Positions 1 to 5,676 of a stretch of DNA of 11,949 bases are shown in pieces. The stretch lies in assembly GCA_902495955.1 (NCBI GenBank), contig CABUZE010000008.1, positions 1 to 11,949 on the forward strand, read 5' to 3'. Under the pieces are notes generated by a model, which saw only the letters and a list, made by a program, of their open reading frames with translations, had not been told where the DNA came from and ran no database searches. How positions within the stretch are numbered: position 1 is the stretch's first letter; each line of letters opens with the position of its first letter. The position numbers and the translations under genes were made by a program. Source of the DNA: an uncultured Collinsella sp. Lineage in GTDB: Bacteria > Actinomycetota > Coriobacteriia > Coriobacteriales > Coriobacteriaceae.

Positions 1-669
1 CTGGAACACGTCCTTGGAATAAGAAGGCCCGGTGAGCTCGATGGGCTCGACGCCCGCTTTCTTGCACTCGGCAAGGTAGTTGCTCACCACGCCGGTGGCG
101 CTGGAATACTGCTCCAGATGGCCATGACCGCCACAGCCGCAGGTGCGCTCCTCAGCCGGGTTCAGGCACATGTGGCCAATCTCGCCGCCAGCACCCACAA
201 CGCCCGACACCACGTCGCCGTTAACGATAACGCCGCCGCCCACGCCGGTACCGATGGTGACCATCACCACGTTCTGTACGCCCTTGGCGGAGCCGAGCCA
301 GGCCTCGCCCATGGCAGCGGCGTTGGCATCGTTCTCGTACTTAACGACCGCGTCGGGGCAGTGCTTTTGAATGGCGATCCTCAGCTCGGGCAGGTTAATG
401 GCAATGTTGGCCTTGACCTTGGCATCGCCCGATGCCGGGATGGGGCACGGAACGGCCAGGCCAATGCCCGCCACAAAGGCACGCGGAATCTGGGCTTTGG
501 CGACCACCTGGTCGATAGCCTCGGTCACCGCGGCAAAGCCCGCAGCGTCAACGATGGGAGGCGTAGGCACGCTGGCCTTGGCAAGCAGGTTACCGTCTTC
601 GTCGAACAGGCCCTCCTTAACCGAAGTGCCGCCGACGTCAATGCCGATGTAGTACTGCTTAGGTTCCAT
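1..669 (-). CDS. ROK-family sugar kinase, probably glucokinase-like (3' end cut by the window)
   Basis: Only the first 223 residues are present; the frame runs off the left edge without a stop. ROK kinases phosphorylate free hexoses (glucose, mannose, fructose) or N-acyl-hexosamines in the cytoplasm with ATP. Visible hallmarks: the phosphate-binding motif DVGGT at residues 11-15, the catalytic-Asp segment ENDANAAA with D114, TIGTGVGGG at 138-146, EIGHM with zinc-ligand H166, and CGCGGHGHLE at 177-186. In the family the last motif is usually CxCGxxGCxE; here the third Cys is His184. The ATG at 667-669 is preceded by AAAGGTGG. The gene follows the PTS genes on the same strand but is separated from them by a strong terminator, so it probably has its own promoter. 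In context it would phosphorylate the non-phosphorylated hexose released by the GH1 enzyme. The N-terminus looks more glucokinase-like than fructokinase-like; the substrate is inferred. Confidence 0.88.
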   Translation of the reverse strand, partial: MEPKQYYIGIDVGGTSVKEGLFDEDGNLLAKASVPTPPIVDAAGFAAVTEAIDQVVAKAQIPRAFVAGIGLAVPCPIPASGDAKVKANIAINLPELRIAIQKHCPDAVVKYENDANAAAMGEAWLGSAKGVQNVVMVTIGTGVGGGVIVNGDVVSGVVGAGGEIGHMCLNPAEERTCGCGGHGHLEQYSSATGVVSNYLAECKKAGVEPIELTGPSYSKDVFQ

Positions 670-814
670 GGGAGTCCACCTTTCTCGTTTAAACATTGCC
701 TGTATGGTACCGCTCCCAAGGCAAAAACCTACCAAAAAGGGACAGGTTTGTTTTGGCAGGTTTTATCTGGGGAAACGCAAATGGCTGCTCAACAGGCCGC
801 GCAAGACCTTCCCC
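670..814. other. Intergenic leader of the ROK gene with a repeat copy
   Basis: This stretch lies between the operon terminator and the ROK start. It contains the hairpin repeat at 724-764 described separately. I see no convincing minus-strand promoter: a TTGAGC/GATAAA pair is spaced about 19 nt, too wide to trust. The Shine-Dalgarno AAAGGTGG lies just before the ROK ATG. Confidence 0.4.
724..764. repeat. REP-like hairpin, copy A
   Basis: Arms 724-737 and 751-764 are 14 nt with one mismatch (AAAACCTACCAAAA against TTTTGGCAGGTTTT) around a 13-nt loop that contains GGGACAGG. The 24 nt at 739-762 match both arms of the inverted pair at 4618-4703 with 2-3 differences. This is therefore a dispersed repeat rather than a private hairpin. 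It has no T-tract fitting a terminator. Confidence 0.72.
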
Positions 815-852
815 AAAAATAAAGGCGCCGGGAGGCGGAGACTCCCGGCGCC
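815..852 (-). terminator. Intrinsic terminator of the PTS/beta-glucosidase operon
   Basis: A perfect 11-bp stem, GGCGCCGGGAG (824-834) with CTCCCGGCGCC (842-852), has a 7-nt loop and is followed on the minus strand by TTTATTTTT (complement of 815-823). It lies about 60 nt after the IIA stop codon. It is the clearest Rho-independent terminator in the window and separates the PTS genes from the ROK kinase. Confidence 0.9.
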
Positions 853-910
853 CGCCAAAGGGACTGTGTTGTCTGTTGGACCGCACGGCCCATCGCGGCG
901 ATAACGCCGA

Positions 911-1243
911 CTAGGCCTTGAGTGCCTGCAGCTGCTTGTGAATCTCGATGAGCTCCGTCGCCATGACGCGCATGGTCTCGGTGCCAGCCATCTGATCCTC
1001 GGCATGCAGCAGAATCAACGGGGCCTCGCCGTTACGCTCGCCGTTGGCCTCTTTCTTCAGAAGCCCCATGTGAACATCGTGGCCACCGTTATAGGCCTCG
1101 TCGCCCTGCTTGATAAGCTCCTCGGCGGCGTCAAAATCGCCCTCCTTGGCCTTTTGCACGGCATTGATGTACATGCTCTTGGCAGTACCGACGTAGCTGA
1201 TGATCTCAAAGCAGGTCATCTGCAGTTCGTTCATATCCTCCAT
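911..1243 (-). CDS. PTS lactose/cellobiose-family IIA component
   Basis: A 110-residue phosphocarrier of the lactose/chitobiose PTS family; it accepts phosphate from HPr on a histidine and passes it to IIB in the cytoplasm. The segment PLILLHAEDQM carries the phosphorylated His (H80 from this start) and an Asp three residues later (D83), the spacing of His78/Asp81 in lactococcal LacF. The fold is mostly helical and the length fits the family (about 100-110). I chose the ATG at 1241-1243 because AGGTG lies 6 nt upstream; an in-frame GTG at 1250-1252 directly abuts the IIB stop and has no spaced Shine-Dalgarno, and a later ATG at 1232-1234 is possible. The Shine-Dalgarno overlaps the IIB stop codon, which suggests translational coupling. 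Confidence 0.93.
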   Translation of the reverse strand: MEDMNELQMTCFEIISYVGTAKSMYINAVQKAKEGDFDAAEELIKQGDEAYNGGHDVHMGLLKKEANGERNGEAPLILLHAEDQMAGTETMRVMATELIEIHKQLQALKA

Positions 1244-1249
1244 GCGGAG

Positions 1250-1255
1250 CACCTA
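1250..1255 (-). promoter_or_regulatory. IIA ribosome binding site overlapping the IIB stop
   Basis: On the minus strand TAGGTG is both the IIB stop codon (TAG) and part of the IIA Shine-Dalgarno, 6 nt before the preferred ATG at 1243. This arrangement decides the start and implies coupled translation of IIB and IIA. Confidence 0.6.
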
Positions 1256-1555
1256 GCCCATCACGCTGACGCAGTGGTCGATGATGCCGGCGGCGTTCAT
1301 GCGGCCGTAGTCGACCATGTTGATGACCTCGACCGGAAACCGACCGGCGGCCTCCTTCTCAAAGTCACCCTTGGTGTAGCCGATCTGCGGGCCAAGCAGC
1401 AACATGTCGCACTCGTCCAGGTGATCGTGGGCCTCGTTCATGGGACGAGCCTCGACCTCGATATCCAGACCACGGTTTGCAACCTCGGCCTGCATCTTCT
1501 GGACCAGCAGGCTCGTGGACATACCGGCATTGCAGCAGAGCATGATCTTCTTCAT
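1253..1555 (-). CDS. PTS lactose/cellobiose-family IIB component
   Basis: A 100-residue cytoplasmic phosphocarrier that passes phosphate from IIA to the sugar bound by IIC. The N-terminal beta strand ends in the phosphocysteine loop LCCNAGMSTSLL; by alignment with E. coli ChbB (FCSAGMSTS) the active cysteine is C8, with C7 an extra neighbouring cysteine. The LLGPQIGY segment, also conserved in ChbB, follows at about residues 53-60. Length and motifs are standard for the family. The ATG follows AAGGAGGAAACC, a near-perfect Shine-Dalgarno. The gene follows IIC after about 160 nt holding a GC-rich stem-loop and immediately precedes IIA. Confidence 0.95.
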   Translation of the reverse strand: MKKIMLCCNAGMSTSLLVQKMQAEVANRGLDIEVEARPMNEAHDHLDECDMLLLGPQIGYTKGDFEKEAAGRFPVEVINMVDYGRMNAAGIIDHCVSVMG

Positions 1556-1656
1556 GGTTTCCTCCTTATAACTGCGCGGCGCGCAGACGACAACTGGTTT
1601 TATTCCTTGCGGCTATTGTGCCCACTCCCCTGTATCTTTACGCAAGGGAGAGAGCC

Positions 1657-1687
1657 GCGGGCACCGGCACCGCGTACCGGCGCCCGC
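1657..1687. other. GC-rich stem-loop between IIC and IIB
   Basis: GCGGGCACCGG (1657-1667) pairs with CCGGCGCCCGC (1677-1687), 11 bp with one mismatch and a 9-nt loop. It lies in the 161-nt gap between IIC and IIB and has no T-tract on the minus strand. An mRNA processing or stability element, or a partial attenuator, is more likely than a full terminator. Confidence 0.5.
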
Positions 1688-1716
1688 AAAGGTGAAAGGG
1701 ACGAACGTTAGGCGTT

Positions 1717-3060
1717 CTACTCGGCGAGAGCCTCCTGCTTGGCGATTGCCTTCTCGGAAATCTTCATAAAGGGCAGGTAGACGGCCATGCCAATGACAAT
1801 CTCGAGAGCCTGCCACACACCGGCGCGCCAGTCAAAGCCCGTAGCGAGCAGAGCATTGATGACGGGAGGCATAGTCCAGGGCACCTGGGCGATGCAGGGG
1901 CTGATGATGCCTGCGCAGGTAAGGCCATAGGTGACGCCGATGAACAGATCGGGAAGGAGGACAAACGGGATCATGAGCGGCAGGTTGTACACGATGGGGT
2001 AACCGTAGATAACCGGCTCGTTGATGTTGAACAGACCAGGCAGGATAGCCATCTTGGAAACGGTCTCGGAAGCCTTGTTCTTGGAGAACAGGAGCGTGTC
2101 GAGCAGGAGCATGAGAGTGCAGCCCGAGCCGCCGATGAGGGCGAAGCTGTTAACGATCTGCATGTTCATGTAGTGATCGGGCTGGATGGTGCCACCGGCG
2201 GCAAAGGTAGCCATGTTGTCGACGATGAGCATGGTCAGGATCGGTTCGACGGTAGCGCCAGAGATGGTGGACTGGTGAATACCGACGCAGAACAGCAGGT
2301 TGGCAAGGGTGTAGATGAGGATAACAGCCCACGGACCGGCGTTCATGATGCTCTTGAGCGGGCTGGAGATGCACGTGGAGATGATGGTGCACAGATCGGT
2401 GCCAGCGCACACGGCGAGCAGGGCCGCGGCAAGAGCGAAGATCGCGAGGTTGAGCAGCATCGGGATCATGACGTTGAAGGAGTTGGAGACCGCGGGGGGC
2501 ACGCCCTCGCCCAGCTTAACCTTAAGCTTCTCGACGCCAGAAATCTTGATGAAGAGCGAGACGGAAAGCAGGGCGATGATAATAGCCGAGAACAGACCGT
2601 TGGTGCCGGTGTTGGCAGTCGAAAGGGCGCCCGTGACCTCGGCGGAGGTGATCTTGTCGGTGAGCAGCGGGCTCGTGGCGGCAAGCGTGGCGGTGACCTG
2701 CTGCGGCATCATGATGACGAAAGCAGAGATAGCGACGACCACGCAAGCGAGCGGGTTATCGAAACGCTTGTTCTTAGCGAGGCTGTAGCCAATCAATCCG
2801 GCCAAGATAATGGCAGAGACGTTGAGGGTGCCCAGCGTAATTGCCGAACCCCAGGTCTGAAGGTTGGCAAGGCCCGCCGCATCGAGCGGGAACAGGGGGA
2901 ACACGACGTTGTTAATAAGAACCGCGATACCCGCAAGGATATAGAGCGGCGTGATGGTCGCGAAGGCGTCACGCAGGGAACGCAGGTGAACCTGGTTTCC
3001 CACCTTCGCAGAGACCTCGGCAAACTTGTCGAGGAAGCTCTTTCCGTTGTCACTGGCCAT
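1717..3060 (-). CDS. PTS lactose/cellobiose-family IIC permease
   Basis: A 447-residue integral membrane sugar transporter that moves the beta-disaccharide across the membrane and presents it to IIB for 6-phosphorylation. About ten hydrophobic segments are visible, beginning near residue 35 (ITPLYILAGIAVLI). Family hallmarks: the substrate-site histidine in GIHQSTISG (H262) and the glutamate in FNINEPVIYGYP (E348), corresponding to His250 and Glu334 of Bacillus cereus ChbC. GGSGCTLMLLL at 310-320 is also typical. After the His, Gln replaces the Gly I would expect (GIHG), which may affect sugar choice. The length is normal. The ATG at 3058-3060 follows AGGAG with a 5-nt gap. It sits between the GH1 gene upstream and IIB downstream. 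Cellobiose-type or glucomannan-derived substrates are inferred from context. Confidence 0.95.
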   Translation of the reverse strand: MASDNGKSFLDKFAEVSAKVGNQVHLRSLRDAFATITPLYILAGIAVLINNVVFPLFPLDAAGLANLQTWGSAITLGTLNVSAIILAGLIGYSLAKNKRFDNPLACVVVAISAFVIMMPQQVTATLAATSPLLTDKITSAEVTGALSTANTGTNGLFSAIIIALLSVSLFIKISGVEKLKVKLGEGVPPAVSNSFNVMIPMLLNLAIFALAAALLAVCAGTDLCTIISTCISSPLKSIMNAGPWAVILIYTLANLLFCVGIHQSTISGATVEPILTMLIVDNMATFAAGGTIQPDHYMNMQIVNSFALIGGSGCTLMLLLDTLLFSKNKASETVSKMAILPGLFNINEPVIYGYPIVYNLPLMIPFVLLPDLFIGVTYGLTCAGIISPCIAQVPWTMPPVINALLATGFDWRAGVWQALEIVIGMAVYLPFMKISEKAIAKQEALAE

Positions 3061-3142
3061 GATTGCTCCTAACTTTCAAATCCGGCCTTTTCCTATGCGC
3101 ACGGTGGTCTGTCGCCCTCTGCCACCAGATGTGCCATGTGTT

Positions 3143-3175
3143 GCGCGCGGCGGCGCGCGGTCTGGGCGTTCGCCC
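3143..3175. other. Tandem stem-loops between GH1 and IIC genes
   Basis: GCGCGC (3143-3148) and GCGCGC (3153-3158) form a 6-bp stem with a GGCG loop. GGGCG (3164-3168) and CGCCC (3171-3175) form a second short stem. Both lie within 40 nt after the GH1 stop and lack a T-tract. They may protect the upstream message or tune expression of the permease. Confidence 0.45.
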
Positions 3176-3180
3176 GGTCG

Positions 3181-4581
3181 CTAATCAACCACGTGGGTCG
3201 TGGCAACCTGTTTGAGCCAGGCTGCCGACTTCTTAAGGCGGCGCTTATAGCCATCCATCAGATCGACCTCGACAAAGCCGTAACGGTTCTTAAAGGCATT
3301 GGCCCAAGACCAGTTATCGATGACGGCCCAGTAGTGATAGCCCCGGCATTTGGCGCCCTCGGCGATTGCCTTGGCAACCCACTCCAGGTGCTGGCGTACA
3401 AAGTCGACGCGGTAGTCATCCTGGATGGTTCCTTCGGCGTCACGGTTCTTGTATTCGTCCATGATGCCGATGCCGTTCTCGGAAACGAACCACTCAAGAT
3501 CGGGGTAGTTCTTAGCGCAGTCCATGCCAAAGTCGTAGAGGCCCTGCGGATAGATCTCCCAGCCGCGGCTCTCGTTCATAACGGCGTCGGGCCATACGTA
3601 CTCGTCGGCAAAGTGCGGCAGGCCGTACTGGTCGACCTTGCTCGCCGGTGCCTGAACACGCGTGGGGTGGTAGTAGTTGCAGCCGAGCCAGTCGACAACA
3701 CCCTGCTTGAGAATCTCTTGGTCGCCGGCACGGAACGGGAGCTTAACGCCGCCCTCGGCCAGGCTGTCGAGCACGTCGGCAGGAAGCTCGCCCTTGGTAA
3801 TAAGGTCGAGCCACCAGCGATTGTTAATGCCGCTGGTCATACGCACGGCCTCGAGGTCTGCCTCGCTGGGGTTCTCCTTGGTGTAGACCGGAGTGAAGCA
3901 GTTAATCATGCCGATCTTAGCATCGCTGCGAACGGCGCCCTCGTCATAGGCACGGCGGTAGTTGGCCACAGCCAGCGAATGCGCCAGCGAAATGTGATAC
4001 TGCACGGTGCGGGCGCGGCTAAAGTCGTGGAGTTGCGGGAACCACACGCCCTCCTGATAGCGCTGCTCGGGCTCGACGATGGGCTCGTTAAAGGTGAACC
4101 AGTACTTGATCTCCTGGCCAAACTCGTGGAAGGCGACGTCGGCGTAATGCGCGTAAGCCTCGACGACCTCACGGCTCTCCCAGCCGCCACGGTTAAAGAG
4201 GTAGGTGGGCATGTCAAAGTGGTACAGGTTGACGAACGGCTCCAGGCCGGCCTCGCGAGAAGCGCGGAACAGCTCGTGATACCACGCAGCGCCCTCCTCA
4301 TTTAGGTTGCCGTCGGCATCGAGCAGACGGCTCCACTGGATGGAAGTGCGAAAGGTATTCAGGCCCAAGTCCTTCAAAATGCGAAAGTCTTCCTGGTACT
4401 TGGCCATAAAATCATTGCCGGCATAAGAGCCAACGCAGTTGTAGAACGAACCCAGATCCTGGATGGACCAGGTGTCCCACAGGTTCTCGAGCTTGCCGCC
4501 CTGGTTCCACTGACCCTCAGTCTGCGGGCCGGACATAGCAGCGCCAAAGAAGAAGTCGTTGGGCAGCTGATACTGCGTCAT
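3181..4581 (-). CDS. GH1 glycosidase, probable 6-phospho-beta-glucosidase
   Basis: A 466-residue cytoplasmic TIM-barrel enzyme of glycoside hydrolase family 1, the usual length. The acid/base glutamate is in TFNEP (E166) and the nucleophile is in VSENG (E368). The N-terminal FFFGAAMSGPQTEG and the C-terminal WSWANAFKNRYGF are family signatures. Phospho-specific members use Ser, Lys and Tyr near the C-terminal signature to hold the 6-phosphate (Ser428, Lys435 and Tyr437 in LacG); here Ser425 and Tyr434 are present, Asn432 is at the Lys position and Lys431 is one residue earlier. Beside a complete PTS it most likely cleaves a phosphorylated beta-disaccharide to hexose-6-P plus hexose. The ATG at 4579-4581 follows GAGG with a 6-nt gap; a TTG one codon earlier is less likely. 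It is the first gene of the minus-strand operon. Confidence 0.93.
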   Translation of the reverse strand: MTQYQLPNDFFFGAAMSGPQTEGQWNQGGKLENLWDTWSIQDLGSFYNCVGSYAGNDFMAKYQEDFRILKDLGLNTFRTSIQWSRLLDADGNLNEEGAAWYHELFRASREAGLEPFVNLYHFDMPTYLFNRGGWESREVVEAYAHYADVAFHEFGQEIKYWFTFNEPIVEPEQRYQEGVWFPQLHDFSRARTVQYHISLAHSLAVANYRRAYDEGAVRSDAKIGMINCFTPVYTKENPSEADLEAVRMTSGINNRWWLDLITKGELPADVLDSLAEGGVKLPFRAGDQEILKQGVVDWLGCNYYHPTRVQAPASKVDQYGLPHFADEYVWPDAVMNESRGWEIYPQGLYDFGMDCAKNYPDLEWFVSENGIGIMDEYKNRDAEGTIQDDYRVDFVRQHLEWVAKAIAEGAKCRGYHYWAVIDNWSWANAFKNRYGFVEVDLMDGYKRRLKKSAAWLKQVATTHVVD

Positions 4582-4587
4582 CAAAGT

Positions 4588-4591
4588 CCTC
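4588..4591 (-). promoter_or_regulatory. Ribosome binding site of the GH1 gene
   Basis: GAGG on the minus strand lies 6 nt before the ATG at 4581. This favours that ATG over the adjacent TTG at 4582-4584. Confidence 0.55.
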
Positions 4592-4617
4592 GCTTTCGTG
4601 TTCTAGAGCTTCCGGTT

Positions 4618-4703
4618 GGAGACGGGTTTGCTTTGGCAGGTTATCCGGCGCGGGCGCGCACCGGTCATACCGATATCCAACCTGCCAAAACAAAACCGTC
4701 CCC
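4618..4703. repeat. Inverted pair of the 24-nt repeat (copy B) in the operon leader
   Basis: Arms 4618-4642 and 4679-4703 are 25 nt with three differences, both ending in the core TTTGGCAGGTT toward the centre. The 36-nt interior is GC-rich. Each arm matches 739-762 (copy A). The pair lies between the predicted operon promoter and the GH1 start, so it would form a long hairpin in the 5' untranslated leader. I saw no transposase or target-site duplication. Confidence 0.8.
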
Positions 4704-4742
4704 AAACAGCACAAGCAAACGCCAATGCATCTCGCTTGTTGT

Positions 4743-4754
4743 CTATAACTATAG
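4743..4754. promoter_or_regulatory. Candidate operator on the operon -10
   Basis: CTATA and TATAG, two nt apart, form an inverted repeat lying over the predicted minus-strand -10 hexamer. HutC-type GntR proteins commonly bind short AT-centred palindromes, so repression by the divergent regulator would act by occlusion here. The assignment rests on position and symmetry only. Confidence 0.4.
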
Positions 4755-4775
4755 TGCTCTAATTTATTGTGTAAA
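4748..4775 (-). promoter_or_regulatory. Promoter of the GH1-PTS operon
   Basis: On the minus strand, TTTACA (-35, plus positions 4770-4775) is followed after 16 nt by TATAGT (-10, plus positions 4748-4753). Each hexamer differs from the consensus at one base. The start of transcription would be near 4741, giving a leader of about 160 nt that includes the inverted repeat 4618-4703. Confidence 0.7.
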
Positions 4776-4805
4776 GCGTCTTTTTAACTTTTCTTTATCG
4801 AACTT

Positions 4806-4825
4806 CTTTCATGAAAGCCATATGG
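4806..4825. promoter_or_regulatory. Two adjacent palindromes, candidate regulator sites
   Basis: CTTTCATGAAAG (4806-4817) is a perfect 12-bp palindrome, directly followed by the 8-bp palindrome CCATATGG (4818-4825). They lie just upstream of the candidate gntR -10 and between the two divergent genes. Autoregulation by the GntR protein or catabolite control is plausible; neither motif is a clear match to a named operator. Confidence 0.4.
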
Positions 4826-4841
4826 ATGCTTTTTAAGTAGG

Positions 4842-4847
4842 TATACT
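4842..4847 (+). promoter_or_regulatory. Candidate -10 of gntR
   Basis: TATACT lies 37 nt before the gntR start codon. The hexamer 17 nt upstream (CATATG) is a poor -35, so the promoter may be weak or activator-dependent. Confidence 0.35.
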
Positions 4848-4884
4848 TTCTTAATATTCAACGCAAATATGAAGGGAGGATTGC

Positions 4885-5604
4885 ATGATTCCCAAATACG
4901 AGGCGATAGCTGCAGATATCCGTCGAAGCATCGAGGACGGCGCCCTTAAGCCGGGCGATAAGTTACCCACCGTCGTAGAGTTTTGCGAGCTCTATAGCGT
5001 TTCTAAGATCACCGTCAAACGTGCGATTGAGCAGATTGCCGAGGAGGGCTTGATCACCAGTCGGCGAGGATCGGGCACCTACGTCAAGGACACAGCGGGG
5101 CTTCCCGGCCAGGTGTTTTTCCAAGGCAAGAACGACCGCGCCCAAGGCTTTTCGTACGAGCATCGCGGGGAGAAAGTGACCTCGGTGGTCTACGATTTCT
5201 CGATCGTCAATCCGCCGGCAGAGGTTGCGACCCAGCTGGGAATGGCCGAGGATGACTTCGCCTATCACATCGTGCGCGTGCGCCAGGTCGACGAGAAGCC
5301 CATCGTCATCGAGTACACCTATATGCCGCTCGAACTGATCCCGGGCCTTAAAAAGAAGGACCTGTACGGATCGGTCTACGGCTTTATCCGCGAGCAATGC
5401 GGGCTGAAGATTTCGAGCTTCCATCGCACCATCCGCGCCGTCGCGGCAACTGAGGAAGAGGCTGAGCGCCTAAATACCAAACCCGGCTCTCCCTTGCTCG
5501 AACTCAACCAGATTGGCTTCTTGGATAGCGGCACCGCGTTTGAATATTCTATCTCGCACAACGTAGGCGACCGCTTTGAGCTGCACAACGTAACGCTGGC
5601 CTAG
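4885..5604 (+). CDS. GntR-family transcriptional regulator, HutC subfamily (UTRA domain)
   Basis: A 239-residue DNA-binding regulator of normal length. Residues 1-68 form the winged helix-turn-helix, with YSVSKITVKRAIEQIAEEGL (37-56) covering the recognition helix and RRGSGTYV the wing. Residues about 92-233 are a UTRA ligand-binding domain; YSISHNVGDRFEL near the end is typical. In this subfamily the effector is usually a phosphorylated sugar, and binding releases the protein from DNA. The gene is divergent from the GH1-PTS operon and shares a 300-bp control region with palindromes, so local control of the operon is the natural reading; B. subtilis GmuR has the same role. The ATG at 4885 follows GGGAGG with a 5-nt gap. 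The ligand is not predictable from sequence; a sugar-6-phosphate or disaccharide phosphate is inferred. Confidence 0.94.
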   Translation: MIPKYEAIAADIRRSIEDGALKPGDKLPTVVEFCELYSVSKITVKRAIEQIAEEGLITSRRGSGTYVKDTAGLPGQVFFQGKNDRAQGFSYEHRGEKVTSVVYDFSIVNPPAEVATQLGMAEDDFAYHIVRVRQVDEKPIVIEYTYMPLELIPGLKKKDLYGSVYGFIREQCGLKISSFHRTIRAVAATEEEAERLNTKPGSPLLELNQIGFLDSGTAFEYSISHNVGDRFELHNVTLA

Positions 5605-5676
5605 CTTTGTTATCCGGTGGGTGCTCGTTTTGAGTCGTCTTACGCGGCGCCCGCACAACCTTATGGGAGTATGCAC

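Noticed and set aside
118..822. Plus-strand frame opposite the ROK kinase
   Set aside because: The minus strand encodes clear ROK motifs in the same place; the plus frame is a complementary shadow that runs through the repeat.
938..1711. Plus-strand frame across IIA and IIB
   Set aside because: It spans two genuine minus-strand genes and their gap, and its sequence has no recognisable domain.
2173..4305. Long plus-strand frames opposite the IIC and GH1 genes (2173-3072 and 3136-4305)
   Set aside because: Both mirror well-conserved coding sequence on the minus strand and give non-family proteins without ribosome sites.
5617..5676. Upstream GTG start for manA
   Set aside because: The added 20 residues are unlike the family N-terminus and the spaced GGGAG favours ATG 5677.
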